Assembly (NCBI RefSeq): GCF_000737245.1
Contig: NZ_JPQU01000034.1
Location: 62,001-126,000, forward strand
Direction of reading: 5' to 3'
Length of the DNA stretch: 64,000 nucleotides
From: Pseudomonas syringae
Lineage (GTDB): Bacteria; Pseudomonadota; Gammaproteobacteria; Pseudomonadales; Pseudomonadaceae
The position numbers and the translations under genes were made by a program. The notes under the pieces are model-generated. The model did no database searches. It saw only the letters and a list, made by a program, of their open reading frames with translations, and was not told the DNA's origin. Position 1 is the stretch's first letter, and every line of letters begins with the position of its first letter. This document shows, one piece after another, positions 36,138-46,606 of the stretch.

Positions 36138-38298
36138 TCTGGGAGTTAACTGTATCGTTTCCCCAGGTGAAGGAGCTGGGGTGCTGAAGAAGCCTATCAG
36201 AGTATTAGGCGTAACTGATGACGTCATCTTGGTCATCGACCTAGGGACTAACCCGACCAAGCCGTGGCGAATCGAGCGATCTCTATTGATCGACGAAATC
36301 GATAGTGGCGCAGCTGTGGTCAATGCTGAATTGGTGCCGATGCACTTACTCCGCACCGATGACGAAATCAGTGAGAAAGAGAAGAATAGCCGTGATAAGA
36401 ATTGGGAGCTGGTTCGTGGCCTACTCGAGAATAAAGTACCTCTGGATATTCTAACGCCCAATTTCGGTACGTTTGTCGCTGGTCATGCAGTGCTAATGGG
36501 AGTGGATCGTAAGCAAATCTACCGACTACTCTACCGGTATTGGAGCATGGGACAAACTCGTAACGCGTTTTTATGGAATACCAGTACATGTGGTGGCCCA
36601 GGAAAAAAAAAGAGTCGCGCCTCTGGTATCGTTCCCGGTCGGCCCCAAAAATACCTTGGCGTTGTTGTTGATGAAGGTGGGGCAATTCTTCTCGATCCAC
36701 GCCACTTGACACATATTAAGTTGGCGTATGGCCGCTTTGCTAGTGGTAAGTGCGGGACAATTAAAAAATGTCATGAGTGGATGCTCAATAAGTTTTATAG
36801 GTCGATAAAGTCAGATGGTTCAAAAGGGGATTTAGTAAGAAGTAGTTATCCATCTGTTAATCAGCTTGTACATAATGGGAAGGAGTTTTTTGACGCTCTA
36901 TACAAGCTCAAGAACCGTGAAGGATCGATTCGCTTCAATAAAGATTATCGGGCAATTGTAGGGTCCGCATCGCATAAGCTTATCGGTGCTGCACACCGAT
37001 ATGAAATCGACTCGACAATTGCTGATGTCTATTTAGTGCATCGCGTAAATAGGCTGTGGCTGGTCGGCAGGCCTGTGCTTTATGTTGTGGTGGATACTTT
37101 CACTAGAATGATTGTAGGTATTCATGTAGGGCTTGAAGGGCCTAGCTGGAACGGAGCGAGGCATGCCATTTACAATGCTTGCACCCCAAAACAAGAGTTC
37201 TGCAAGCGCTATAATATAGATATCGAGGATGAACAATGGCCTTGTTCTCATGTGCCGGTGGAGATTGTAGCAGACCGCGCTGAGCTCCTTAGTGGTGCTG
37301 GTGAGACCATGACCCAGACTGTTGGCACTACCTTGAAGATCTTGCCGCCGTTTCGGCCAGACTGGAAAGCCATCGTTGAAAGCCGTTTCCGTTTGATCAA
37401 CGACAAGCTGGATTTGAAGTTTTTACCAGGTGGCGTGGATGCACGTAAGTTGGAGCGTGGTGACCGAGATTATCAGCTCGATGCAGTGTTTGACATTGAT
37501 GAGTTCACAGAATTGGTGATCGAGGGAGTCTTGGCTCACAACAAAACCCTGCAGGTTCCTCACCTTCTCAGCCGTGAGATGGTCGCCGCTGAAGTGAAGC
37601 CAACTCCATTAGCCATGTGGAATTGGTCCATGGCAAACAATCTCCTGAATTCTAAGGTCGTGTCACCATCGGAGTTGAAGATCGCATTGTTGCCCTCGCG
37701 CAAATGCAGTATTGGCCGCGGCGGGATCAATTTTCAAGGTGTGCTTTATACCTGCGAGACTGCTGTTCGCCACCAATGGTTGGAACGTGCTCACAGCTTT
37801 GAAACCAAACCCGTGACAGTTTTTTACGACCCTAACTCTATCGAGAATTGCTGGATAAAATCTGGTGCGGGATTCGAAATGCTTACGATCGTACCGCAGC
37901 AGCGGGATAAGTATATGGGCCTGCGTCTGGAGGAGGTCCTGGATATGATCAGCATCGTGAAACAGGTTTCGCCAGAAGACCGCTACGAAGCTGCCAACAC
38001 TGGTGCGCGCCTGCAGGGTCGCCAGGAGGAGATATTGAAGCGTGCGAAGGCAAAGCGCAAAGCACAAGGCGATCCAAAATCGAACGCTGAGTTTAAATGC
38101 GACAAGCGGACTAAGCGAGGGGTAGAGGCTCAGAGCGACCGAGATCTACACACCGCTGATCTGAATCAACTCCGGGTTGTGGATAACCCAGCTGTGACGG
38201 AGGAAAATATCAAGCCTGCTCCGCGACCTATTTCTGGCAGGAGCGCTGCCTTCCTGAAGTTGGTGGTAAATGGGGACGAAGGGGCCAGGCATGAATGA
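36130..38298 (+). CDS. tnsB: Tn7-like transposase TnsB (DDE integrase family)
   Basis: Performs 3'-end cleavage and strand transfer. ATG 36130 gives 722 residues; earlier in-frame starts lie inside tnsA. The catalytic triad is D294 (YEIDST), D382 (VADRAEL) and E417 (AIVESRF). The 88- and 35-residue spacings are the same as in Tn7 TnsB. An N-terminal DNA-binding region (about 100-260) should read the AATAAAGGTTGTCA repeats at the transposon end. The C-terminal tail is charged and likely recruits TnsC. The stop overlaps the tnsC start. Confidence 0.96.
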   Translation: MLSLGVNCIVSPGEGAGVLKKPIRVLGVTDDVILVIDLGTNPTKPWRIERSLLIDEIDSGAAVVNAELVPMHLLRTDDEISEKEKNSRDKNWELVRGLLENKVPLDILTPNFGTFVAGHAVLMGVDRKQIYRLLYRYWSMGQTRNAFLWNTSTCGGPGKKKSRASGIVPGRPQKYLGVVVDEGGAILLDPRHLTHIKLAYGRFASGKCGTIKKCHEWMLNKFYRSIKSDGSKGDLVRSSYPSVNQLVHNGKEFFDALYKLKNREGSIRFNKDYRAIVGSASHKLIGAAHRYEIDSTIADVYLVHRVNRLWLVGRPVLYVVVDTFTRMIVGIHVGLEGPSWNGARHAIYNACTPKQEFCKRYNIDIEDEQWPCSHVPVEIVADRAELLSGAGETMTQTVGTTLKILPPFRPDWKAIVESRFRLINDKLDLKFLPGGVDARKLERGDRDYQLDAVFDIDEFTELVIEGVLAHNKTLQVPHLLSREMVAAEVKPTPLAMWNWSMANNLLNSKVVSPSELKIALLPSRKCSIGRGGINFQGVLYTCETAVRHQWLERAHSFETKPVTVFYDPNSIENCWIKSGAGFEMLTIVPQQRDKYMGLRLEEVLDMISIVKQVSPEDRYEAANTGARLQGRQEEILKRAKAKRKAQGDPKSNAEFKCDKRTKRGVEAQSDRDLHTADLNQLRVVDNPAVTEENIKPAPRPISGRSAAFLKLVVNGDEGARHE

Positions 38299-39736
38299 CT
38301 TCGTTTTTTCACGTGCATCTTATGTCCCTACGGACATGCCTCAATATGACGGTAATCCCCTAATTGAGTGCCTGCCCAGGATTTTGTCGGATGCTGACGT
38401 CGTAAGGCGCATCGGGAACACTCCTGTGCGACCTGATGAGGCGGAGAGAGCGCTGGACCCGAAGCTTCGTGGTCATGGAATCAATAGGATCAAGGACCTT
38501 GTCATTCCGTTTGAAATTCACCTTAGACTCGAGGATCTGTTTAGCCAATTAATCCGCTACGGATACACGGGTCGAAACCCGTTGCATGCCTCAACCCTCA
38601 GGCATCGCTCACCTTCGTCGGCAGCTATAGCAGGAACCGGGTTCATGTCCACTGCTGAGACGATGACTCTGATGGGTTTGAGCGGCATGGGGAAAACGAC
38701 TGCGATCAACTCCATTGCCAAACTTTATCCACAGGTGATCAGCCACAGTCAATACAAGAGAAAAATCTTCATCGAGACGCAGGTGGTTTGGCTCAAAATT
38801 GAGTGCCCGCATGATGGCTCGCTACGAGGTTTTTGCGCCGCTTTCTTCGCTTCCCTCGATGGCGCTTTAGGTATCCATAAGTACTCGACCAGGGCTGCTA
38901 CCGGCCGCAGCATCAGTGTGATGCTGCAGAACATCAGTCAGCTGTGCAAAACCTATTACATCGGCGCGCTCATCATCGACGAGATGCAGCATCTGTGTTC
39001 ATCCCGGGGCGGGTTGGACCGTGAGAAGCTGCTTAATTTTTTTGTGACGCTATCAAATGATGCGGGCGTGCCCCTGGTGTATGTTGGCACGAACGCGATG
39101 CTTCCACTGTTCTCTGGTGTTTTGCGAAATGCGCGGCGAGCGGCGGGAATGGGACCGATCGCGTTCGACAGGTTCAGTGAGGACGATCCGTTCTGGGCGC
39201 ATCTTGTGTCCCAGATGTGTGCATATGACTGGACTAAAACGCCTGCGCCGTTGACGAACAAGCTTCTCTCTAAGATATACGACCTCACCCAAGGCAATAC
39301 CGATTTCCTGGCCAAGCTTCTGATGCTTACCCAGCGGCATGCGATCTGGGAAGACATCGAGTCAATCACACCGGCAGTTCTTCAGCAGGTTTATGACACT
39401 CAAATGAGGCTCCTGCATAAGCCCATTGAAGCGTTAAGGAGCGGTGATCCAATGCAGATAGCTGACTTCGAGGATATGATGCCGACTAAGGATCAGATCG
39501 TTCAGATGATGAACTACGACTTGGCACGCCGTGCCGATAGAGCACATCTTTCACTGATTACTCAGGTTGGGATCGGTGCAGTGGAGCCGGCGGCGAAACA
39601 GCCCACGAAGCGCACCCGTAAGCCGGTCGTTCCGGTTAGCAAAGAGCCTGCCCCAGGCACCCTTTTCGCCGAGGACGATGATGTACAGACTCGGCTTGAA
39701 CGGCGCGGCTGGGTGGATAAGGATTCCGCCTGGTGA
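38291..39736 (+). CDS. tnsC: Tn7-like transposition regulator TnsC (AAA+ ATPase)
   Basis: Couples target selection to the transposase. ATG 38291 overlaps the tnsB stop and gives 481 residues. Walker A is GLSGMGKT (about residues 130-140) and Walker B is GALIIDEMQHL; a downstream GTNAMLPLF segment follows the sensor position. The C-terminal tail is basic. Length is between Tn7 TnsC (555) and the short TnsC of CRISPR-guided elements, which fits a canonical TnsABCD element. Confidence 0.95.
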   Translation: MNDFVFSRASYVPTDMPQYDGNPLIECLPRILSDADVVRRIGNTPVRPDEAERALDPKLRGHGINRIKDLVIPFEIHLRLEDLFSQLIRYGYTGRNPLHASTLRHRSPSSAAIAGTGFMSTAETMTLMGLSGMGKTTAINSIAKLYPQVISHSQYKRKIFIETQVVWLKIECPHDGSLRGFCAAFFASLDGALGIHKYSTRAATGRSISVMLQNISQLCKTYYIGALIIDEMQHLCSSRGGLDREKLLNFFVTLSNDAGVPLVYVGTNAMLPLFSGVLRNARRAAGMGPIAFDRFSEDDPFWAHLVSQMCAYDWTKTPAPLTNKLLSKIYDLTQGNTDFLAKLLMLTQRHAIWEDIESITPAVLQQVYDTQMRLLHKPIEALRSGDPMQIADFEDMMPTKDQIVQMMNYDLARRADRAHLSLITQVGIGAVEPAAKQPTKRTRKPVVPVSKEPAPGTLFAEDDDVQTRLERRGWVDKDSAW

Positions 39737-39760
39737 CCTAACCCGCGGGGGCCCGGATCA

Positions 39761-41233
39761 ATGGAGCGCTTGCTTAGTTTCCCTCAACCGTTTCCAGATG
39801 AGTTGCTTTACAGCTTGGCGGTCCGCTATCACAGGTTTTCGGCGAACAACAGTTACCGTCAGACGAGTCAAGAGCTGTTCAATACGTACTCCAGAACTTG
39901 CGGCTCGATTTTGCCATGCTGTCTGGAAGCTCTGTCTCAGCGGTTAGCCTCAGCTTACTCGGTAGACGAGTTGATTGATCGTTTTACGCTTTTGCCGCTC
40001 TACAAACCTTTTGTGAACGGTGCAAGATACAGCGCCGCATGTATTTCCATGGCTGGAAACTCCGGAACAGGCTTGAAGATGAGTCTGGGCATCACCGCCT
40101 CCGGCTTCTTGAAGCATGCGTCATTCAGGTATTGCGAATGCTGCATCTCCGAAGATACCCGTGATTGCGGCTCGCCATACTGGCATCGGATTCACCAGGC
40201 GATCGGCACATGCACCTGTCCACAGCATGGTATCGTGCTCCGCGAAATGACATTTCCGGGTGGTGGGGACTGGCGTTGCATGCTGCTTCCGGGAGAAGCA
40301 TTGGGATTACCAGTCATAGATGGCCAGGGTAAATTTGCTGCTGATGCTGTGAGTGGCATGCAGCTATGGGGACTTGAACATCCTTCCGACGCCAAAAGAT
40401 TGCTGGACGAAAGGCTTTTCAGGCACCGTCTAGACGAGATGGGGTTCCTAAAGTCTGGCCGGATTAAAGAGCGCGCCTTGAAGGATTATCTGATGCCACG
40501 ACTCCTTTGCAGCCCCGCTGCGAAGGAGTTTCACGAGGTCAGAGAATCCTGCGACTGGGCCTTGGCAGTGTTGCGCTCCCGTGAGGCTGTCGTACAGCCA
40601 TTCAAATTCTATTTCCTGTGCTGGCTTCTCGGGATGGACGCTGAACAGCTCCAGTCCTTTCGTCCGCAGACGGATACAAGTATGACGGAGGCGTCTAGGT
40701 CGAGTAATACGTTGAGTATTGTAAGCACCTGCGCGATCGAGGCGCACCGCGCAGCGTTCTCCGATAGCTCTGCGGCGAGGTGCCATGACAAGCCCGGATA
40801 TGGGTGGCTTTACCGTCATGACAGGGCTTGGTTAGCGCAGTATGTGTCATCCCACCCTTTCCCCAGAGCGAGCACGAAGTTGGTCGATTGGGGAGCTCGG
40901 GACCTGGGGCTTGCCCAGGATCTGTTAGCTGCTCGAGATAAGATATTGTCTGCGCAAGGTAAACCAATAAGGATTACCCGCGCCGCGCTGAACAGATCTG
41001 TGGCCCATCATCATGACTTTTTGAGGACGCCTGAAAAGTTTCCAACAAGTATCACGTTGATGAACAATATGCTTGAGTCTAATCATGATTATCAAACTCG
41101 TAAAATCAGGTGGGCGGTGAGGCACTACTTGTTGCCTGAGAGAACTGCTATCAGCGTTGTATATCGATGTGCTGCTATTAGAATATCATACGTAGCTGAC
41201 GAAGAAGTGCTGGAAATTCTTTCCACCGAATAA
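39761..41233 (+). CDS. tnsD: TniQ/TnsD-family target selector (attTn7-type)
   Basis: A 490-residue protein, near the 508 of Tn7 TnsD. The TniQ N terminus (SFPQPFPDELLYSLAVRYHR) is followed by a zinc-binding cluster CECC ... YWHRIHQ ... CTCPQHG near residues 128-160. A long C-terminal region would bind target DNA. As the long TniQ in an element sitting at the glmS 3' end, it is most likely the factor that recognises the glmS attachment site. It starts 24 bases after tnsC. The family call is strong; the target is inference from insertion position. Confidence 0.9.
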   Translation: MERLLSFPQPFPDELLYSLAVRYHRFSANNSYRQTSQELFNTYSRTCGSILPCCLEALSQRLASAYSVDELIDRFTLLPLYKPFVNGARYSAACISMAGNSGTGLKMSLGITASGFLKHASFRYCECCISEDTRDCGSPYWHRIHQAIGTCTCPQHGIVLREMTFPGGGDWRCMLLPGEALGLPVIDGQGKFAADAVSGMQLWGLEHPSDAKRLLDERLFRHRLDEMGFLKSGRIKERALKDYLMPRLLCSPAAKEFHEVRESCDWALAVLRSREAVVQPFKFYFLCWLLGMDAEQLQSFRPQTDTSMTEASRSSNTLSIVSTCAIEAHRAAFSDSSAARCHDKPGYGWLYRHDRAWLAQYVSSHPFPRASTKLVDWGARDLGLAQDLLAARDKILSAQGKPIRITRAALNRSVAHHHDFLRTPEKFPTSITLMNNMLESNHDYQTRKIRWAVRHYLLPERTAISVVYRCAAIRISYVADEEVLEILSTE

Positions 41234-41237
41234 GACA

Positions 41238-42125
41238 TCAATTTGCAATTTCGCACTTCCAGCGGGCGATGCTGTTAGCATACCTCAGGGCTGACACGTC
41301 CTTTTGCAACTGGGCCCTGGCGGATTCATTCGCCAGCAGATGTAAGTATCTTTCAGCGGTCCCGCAACCAAGGAATGCTTGAATAATTAAGGTGTCGTCA
41401 GAGGTAGCAATCCAAACTCCGTTCATCTTTCTACCGCCGAGCTCCGATTCGGCCGCTATATAATCATCATTCTCCCTCTCCTCACCGGAATATTTTAAAA
41501 ACAAGCTGCTGCCTACAATCCACTGAGTGCTGTGGCGTTTGGGTTGGGTGCCATCATACCCAAGAAGTCCTGCAACGAAACCTGCATGCAGATGTTTTAG
41601 GGAGCCTGGTTGGCGGGATATATTTTTATACGATAGGCTGCATACTCCAAGCTGGGAGAGTTTGTGATAACGAATCGGAATCAAGCATTTGGGGCAGGTT
41701 GTTATTAGCTCAGCGCCATGAACGCTGCATATTTGAACAGACATTTGTACATGGCTGCGGTGTACGTATGCTGTTCCATAATTTTCATAATCATTAAGTG
41801 CGCAGTCAGGACATATCTTTTTCCAGATTCTCGGTGTTACTACCGTATTGCTATTAGATCGTCCTAATGCTTTAGTCATGGGGAACAGGGTATTATTCAA
41901 TAAAATTTCTGTTGCTATTTTCTGCTCAATCATCCAGTTTGGGTATTCAAATAGTGCGTGCGTCCTGTATTCCAATTTATAACCAGGAGCTCTACTATAA
42001 CCTTTCCTAGGAATAGCTTTAATTATGAAGTCAGCAGGTACGAGAGTTTTGATGCCGAGCATCTCATTCCCTCTTTGCAGCGCTGACGCCACGTACTCTC
42101 CAGGTAATGGGGTAAAGATTCTCAT
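41238..42125 (-). CDS. Second, short TniQ-family protein
   Basis: A 295-residue protein convergent with the long TniQ gene (stop codons four bases apart). The N-terminal TniQ motif LPGEYVASALQRGNEMLG and a zinc cluster CPDC ... YVHRSHVQMSVQICSVHG ... CPKC (about 110-155) are clear. It lacks the long C-terminal region of TnsD. Short TniQ proteins serve as adaptors to other targeting factors, for example in CRISPR-guided elements, but no cas genes or repeat array are visible here. Base composition is more AT-rich than the tns operon, which points to a separate origin. Confidence 0.85.
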   Translation of the reverse strand: MRIFTPLPGEYVASALQRGNEMLGIKTLVPADFIIKAIPRKGYSRAPGYKLEYRTHALFEYPNWMIEQKIATEILLNNTLFPMTKALGRSNSNTVVTPRIWKKICPDCALNDYENYGTAYVHRSHVQMSVQICSVHGAELITTCPKCLIPIRYHKLSQLGVCSLSYKNISRQPGSLKHLHAGFVAGLLGYDGTQPKRHSTQWIVGSSLFLKYSGEERENDDYIAAESELGGRKMNGVWIATSDDTLIIQAFLGCGTAERYLHLLANESARAQLQKDVSALRYANSIARWKCEIAN

Positions 42126-42404
42126 TATTTTTGGGTTTCAGCCATATCAGTAGGACTGCGCACATGTCAGCCGACTATGATACCCATTCCCGATCGGAAC
42201 GATAAATAACTCTTTTTTGAGCGCAGTCTCTTGGGACTAAGCACCCAAGCGAGCGTGGTCCATTGGACTGACTGACGAGGTCACGTGATACCAGGTTAAG
42301 TGGCCAGGGGTTCAGGTCCGGGTGATTTTTTCCGGCGATCTCGTGTTGACTCGACTTTCCCTGCCCCCAAAACCTGATCAAGCGCTGATGAGAGAAGATT
42401 CTTT
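42126..42404. other. Gap upstream of the short TniQ gene
   Basis: Presumed promoter region of the minus-strand short TniQ gene. I see no gene, array or clear repeat here. It ends where an IS66-type left end begins. Confidence 0.5.
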
Positions 42405-42504
42405 GTAAGCGTCCGACAAACTCACCTTCCGAACTCAAGCATTAAGGGCGATGGTGTCCGCGTATGTTTAAGCGGACGCGATCACCCTTATCGCCAGGAT
42501 TTCC

Positions 42505-42750
42505 ATGCGCCAACGAAGTTCTTATCCCAAACCGTTCAAGGCCCAAGTCGTTCAGGAATGCCTGCAACCTGGCGAAACAGTGCCCAGCGTTGCCATCAGC
42601 CACGGCATCAACGCCAATGTCATTTGCAAATGGATGCTGCTCTACCGAGATCTACCCGCAGCACCATCGCTGCCGGCATTTATCTCGCTCACGGCTGCAC
42701 TCAAACGGCCAGCCGAATCCTCAGTGATTATCGAGCTGCCCTTGGCTTCA
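42505..42750 (+). pseudogene. IS66 accessory protein TnpA, truncated
   Basis: The frame MRQRSSYPKPFKAQVVQECL, continuing to INANVICKWM and SVIIELPL, is IS66 OrfA (TnpA). After about 80 residues similarity ends and the frame runs into unrelated sequence, so the 3' end is lost. Confidence 0.75.
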
Positions 42751-43300
42751 GTGGGGGCCTATCTGACTTACGCAAGGTTGGCGTACGCTTACACTCAGGC
42801 GTCCTCTGGTTCATATTTGCGCGGTGTGATTTCTGGGTATGAATGCCTACCTCGCGGAAATGGCTCAGAGTGCAGAAGCTGGGGCTGAAGAATCTAATTC
42901 GCAGTGGCGCGATGAGTGCGAATCTGGGGTTTATAGCCCCGGCTTCTTCAAAATCGAGCAGAGATATTTTAGCTTCAGACGTCGACCTGCTTATTTGACC
43001 TGTTGGCGCTGATACCGAGTTGACCCAGCTGCCGAGATATCGCTGAGCCATTCTGACTTCGTGCAGTCTATTGTCTTTGCTGGATTTGAGCCGATTGGAC
43101 TTGGGTCATTCTTGCGTCGGCACCTGGGGCAATTCCGCATCAGCGCCAACACTCCAGGTCCAACCACCGAAAACTCAGCACAGCCAATGATTCGCAAGAA
43201 ATCAGATAGATCGGTGACACCTCAGCACTTGGTTCAATTCGACATTGGCGCCAACATGTCTATGCACTTGGGTGCTACCCCAGGCGGGGCAGCCTCCGAC
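42751..43300. other. Unassigned stretch after the tnpA remnant
   Basis: No gene is supported. Short minus-strand frames here contain a CPRCRR-type zinc motif and a CPAWGSTQ...VGANVELN segment, but they are interrupted by stops. They may be the remnant of a zinc-ribbon gene once lying downstream of the 651-residue gene. Confidence 0.3.
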
Positions 43301-45256
43301 TTACTTCGGTAGTGCACCAACAGAAAACTTACGATGCATTTGCAGACGGTTTGATGGACTGATGGTGACGCGGTTACCCGCAAAGAGCATTCCCAGTTCC
43401 TTCGCGCGCTCCCGGCTATCGACTTCGGCTGCTACTGCCGCTTGCATCAGATCAACCAAACTCTTCTGCTTAGCGGCTTGCTGCAACGAAATTCTGAGTG
43501 TCCTGATAAAAGCGTGGACTTCCGCAAGGGGGACCTGACCATTGAGCCACATACCAACTGCCAGCATGCTTGGCCGGAGAGCAGCCCATTGAGGTGCTAC
43601 GGCTGAGGTACATGCGCTGGCCAATGCGACCAAGGTAACTATCGCCTCGGCAAATCCAACTTGGCTTCCATCAGCACACTCCCCATCATCCTCAACAGCA
43701 CCTTTGAGAATTGCCAGATGGGTGTCAAGGCTAAACGCTTTCAATGCTGGATGGCGTTTGAGCAGAGGCGGTACCTGGGCTTGGAGGTGCCCAGTTTCCT
43801 CAGCCAAATCAGAATCAACGGCTTCAAGGATGGTAAGTGCACACTGATCGATTCGATCTGCGCTAACTTCCTTCAGAATGAGACCAAGAATAGCCTCAGT
43901 CTCCTCCGGGTCCTCAAGCGCGGTGCGTGCCTCGCTGATATCACGGTCGATCTTCTTGCAAAGCCGTTCTGTGAACTCAACCGTCTTGCGTGGCAGGATC
44001 TCTTTTGGACCATGTCGATCCATAAAACTGAGTCGCTCGCTAGAAGCAGCAGAGCCCTGCTGCAATGGCAGCAGCAGAGGGAAGTCCGATTCGTCTAACC
44101 ATTTGAACGCCCGGATATAGCCTTGGTACAGCCGGGAAAAACTGGAAATCTTTGGAATCGCAATCTCACCATCGATAGCCCAAAGCTTGGAAGTGGTTTT
44201 GCCAACATGGATCGTGGCGGAGCCGCAGAGTACACCCTGCAGAACACTCAGGCTGGCGGTGTCAACCGAAGGCTGGGTTGTGTAATCAGGAACGCGCAGT
44301 TGGGGAGAGCAGTACTCCCGTGAGGTGAAAACAGGTTCGTCACATCCCACATCCACCGGAAAGAGGAAAGGGGCGTCCGACGATATATTTACGCTACCAG
44401 CGAAATTATCGGGATTGTCAGTCAGAAGGTTGATCTTTCCCTTTTTGACCTCGCTGTCGGTGTAATACAGCTTAGGGATCACTGCATTGAGTCCGCGATG
44501 GTAGAGCACGCGTCCGATGTAACAGCCCTCTGCGTTGTAGAGCGCGATGACGTCATGGTTGGGGACCTCGATGTCGTCATTGTGCATGTCATGCAGTGGC
44601 TGCCATGCGTTTGGGATGAGTTCGTGACGAAGGTAGCGGTCGACCGCTTCCTCAGCATCGACCGCACCCTCAACGCTACGCTCCCCCCTCAGTGCGCGCC
44701 CTTTCGTATTGACGATTGCCTGGAAAATAGCCTCTAGCTTGGACCACATGAACGCGTAGCCACCGCTCCGGACGAGTAGGTCGTATGGGGGCGCGCCGGC
44801 GTCAAGCAGCTGCTGCGTCAAGATAGGTGAATCGCTTATGGAGCTGGGAAGTTCACAGGCGATTAATTTCTTGCCCGGGTTTGCGCTATCGAAATCCAAA
44901 GTTGAGGACTCCGCAAGCTTTTCCACTGTCAGGGAATCGATGTCCAGGGTACGCAGCTTTGATGTCTTGACCGCTTGGAACGCAGTCAAAAGGGAGATGC
45001 CCAACATACCCTTGAGGTTGCTGGCTAGAGTAAGAGAGATATCGTCACGGGTGATTGTGCCAGGTTCAGGAAGTGGGTCCTTGCCGGCTTCAGCTTGCAT
45101 GCTATGGGTGTTGGCGTGGCCGAATAGGCCAGGTGTTTTGACATTGATCTCTTGATGATCAACGGCATCACCGTGAATGTAAGTCAGGATAGCGCGGGTA
45201 ATGTCATTCGGGCGTTTGCGTTCAATATCGCGTTTTGTGAGGCAGACTCTGCTCAT
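43301..45256 (-). CDS. Unrecognised 651-residue protein
   Basis: I do not recognise this family. The frame is uninterrupted, starts MSRVCLTKRDIERKRPND and is soluble (no membrane segments or signal peptide). An N-terminal half contains SKLEAIFQAIVN and PNAWQPLHDMHNDDIEVPNH; a middle part is rich in beta-type sequence (FLFPVDVGCDEPVF). The C-terminal third is mostly helical and Ala/Glu-rich (about 440-620). It lies alone between a TnpA remnant and a TnpC remnant, with a 5' gap of about 360 bases that should hold its promoter. A defence or anti-competitor role is possible only by location. Confidence 0.75.
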   Translation of the reverse strand: MSRVCLTKRDIERKRPNDITRAILTYIHGDAVDHQEINVKTPGLFGHANTHSMQAEAGKDPLPEPGTITRDDISLTLASNLKGMLGISLLTAFQAVKTSKLRTLDIDSLTVEKLAESSTLDFDSANPGKKLIACELPSSISDSPILTQQLLDAGAPPYDLLVRSGGYAFMWSKLEAIFQAIVNTKGRALRGERSVEGAVDAEEAVDRYLRHELIPNAWQPLHDMHNDDIEVPNHDVIALYNAEGCYIGRVLYHRGLNAVIPKLYYTDSEVKKGKINLLTDNPDNFAGSVNISSDAPFLFPVDVGCDEPVFTSREYCSPQLRVPDYTTQPSVDTASLSVLQGVLCGSATIHVGKTTSKLWAIDGEIAIPKISSFSRLYQGYIRAFKWLDESDFPLLLPLQQGSAASSERLSFMDRHGPKEILPRKTVEFTERLCKKIDRDISEARTALEDPEETEAILGLILKEVSADRIDQCALTILEAVDSDLAEETGHLQAQVPPLLKRHPALKAFSLDTHLAILKGAVEDDGECADGSQVGFAEAIVTLVALASACTSAVAPQWAALRPSMLAVGMWLNGQVPLAEVHAFIRTLRISLQQAAKQKSLVDLMQAAVAAEVDSRERAKELGMLFAGNRVTISPSNRLQMHRKFSVGALPK

Positions 45257-45679
45257 GGGATTCTCCGTAATCGTAATAAACCTACCGCGAGAAAAGCTCG
45301 CCGTAGCTGGTTCAACGCATGAGTCGCTAGCTAACCCGTTGCGCAGAACTCCGATTGGAGAACAGTGCGAATGTCGTAACGGGGATGAACAACGAAAAAT
45401 TAAACAGTCTCTAGAGATCGACTCGGGGCGGTGCTAGCAGCCCCTGTTCAAGACCTTTCTAGAATATGCAGATTCGGAGGATGCATGCAAGCCTCTCGTT
45501 TCACAGGAGAGACGCAAACCATTGCAACTGCATAGAGAGACGTGCTGTCCTAGCAGAGGGAACAAGCTGTTTGGTGGGCAGATGAGAATGGCCGCAGCCT
45601 GTGAACCGGCGCACACCATGCCTGCCATGATGAGGCCAAAGATTGTTTATGATCGCCTCAGTCGCCGCAGTTTGCAGCC
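45257..45679. other. Gap between the 651-residue gene and the tnpC remnant
   Basis: It must contain the minus-strand promoter of the 651-residue gene (about 45260-45400). The rest is degenerate. Nothing else is supported. Confidence 0.4.
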
Positions 45680-46606
45680 TTGACCAACGCAATGGCAGTG
45701 TCCACAGAGAGGTCCAACGCTTCACTGGCAACTTTGGCTCAATGGGTGGGTGTGACTGGGGTGCAGCTGCAACCTCTGGTCGATGCACTGCGCGACGTAG
45801 CGCTTGGGCAACAGGTTGTTCATGCCGATGAAACACCCGTGCAGATGCTCGTGCCGGGCTCAAAGAAAACCCACCGCTCCTATGTTTGGGCCTACGCCAC
45901 CAGCTAGTTCTGCGAAACAGCAGCTGTTGTTTATGACTTCAGCCCCAGCCGCGCTGGTGAACATGCTCGCAACTTCCTGCAAGACTGGAAAGGTAAACTG
46001 GTCTGTGATGATTTTGGCGGCTACAAGGCCAGCTTCGCACTCGGCGTGACCGAGATCGGTTGCATGGCCCATGCGCGGCGCAAGTTCTTCGAACTGCACG
46101 CGACCAACAAGAGCACGCTCGCCGAACAGGCCCTGCGCTACATCCAGTTGCTTTACGAAATCGAGAGTGAAGTGCGCGACCTGGAGCCGGATTTACGGCG
46201 CCGAATACGGCAAGAAAAAGCCGTACCGGTGATGGATAGGCTGCATGCCTGGATGATGGCCCAGCGCGATCTCGTGCCTGAAGGCTCAGCCATCAGCAGA
46301 GCACTGGATTACAGCCTGAAACGCTGGGCAGCGTTGTCGCGCTACCTCGATGACGGGGCCGTACCCATTGACAATAATTGGTGCGAGAACCAAATCCGAC
46401 CGTGGGCGTTGGGTCGCAAAAACTGGCTCTTTGCAGGTTCGCTGCGCAGCGGCAAACGGGCGGCGGCGATTATGAGTTTGATCCAGTCTGCGCGGCTCAA
46501 TGGCCATGATCCGTACGCATATCTGAAGGATGTCCTTACGCGCCTACCAACGCAGCGAGCGAGTGAAATTGATCAGTTGCTGCCGCATAGGTGGCAGCCG
46601 GCCTAA
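45680..46606 (+). pseudogene. IS66 transposase TnpC, 5'-truncated and with an in-frame stop
   Basis: The frame reads LATLAQWVGVTGVQLQPLVD, HADETPVQML, then a TAG at 45905-45907. It continues in the same frame with FCETAAVVYDFSPSRAGEHA, VCDDFGGYKASF, CMAHARRKFFEL and DNNWCENQIRPWALGRKNW. The DDE residues remain, but the N-terminal 200-odd residues and zinc finger are gone. It is not expected to be active. Confidence 0.85.

Noticed and set aside
42126..43300. Possible CRISPR array beside the short TniQ
   Set aside because: No regularly spaced direct repeats and no cas genes are seen; the stretch is an IS66 remnant plus degenerate sequence.
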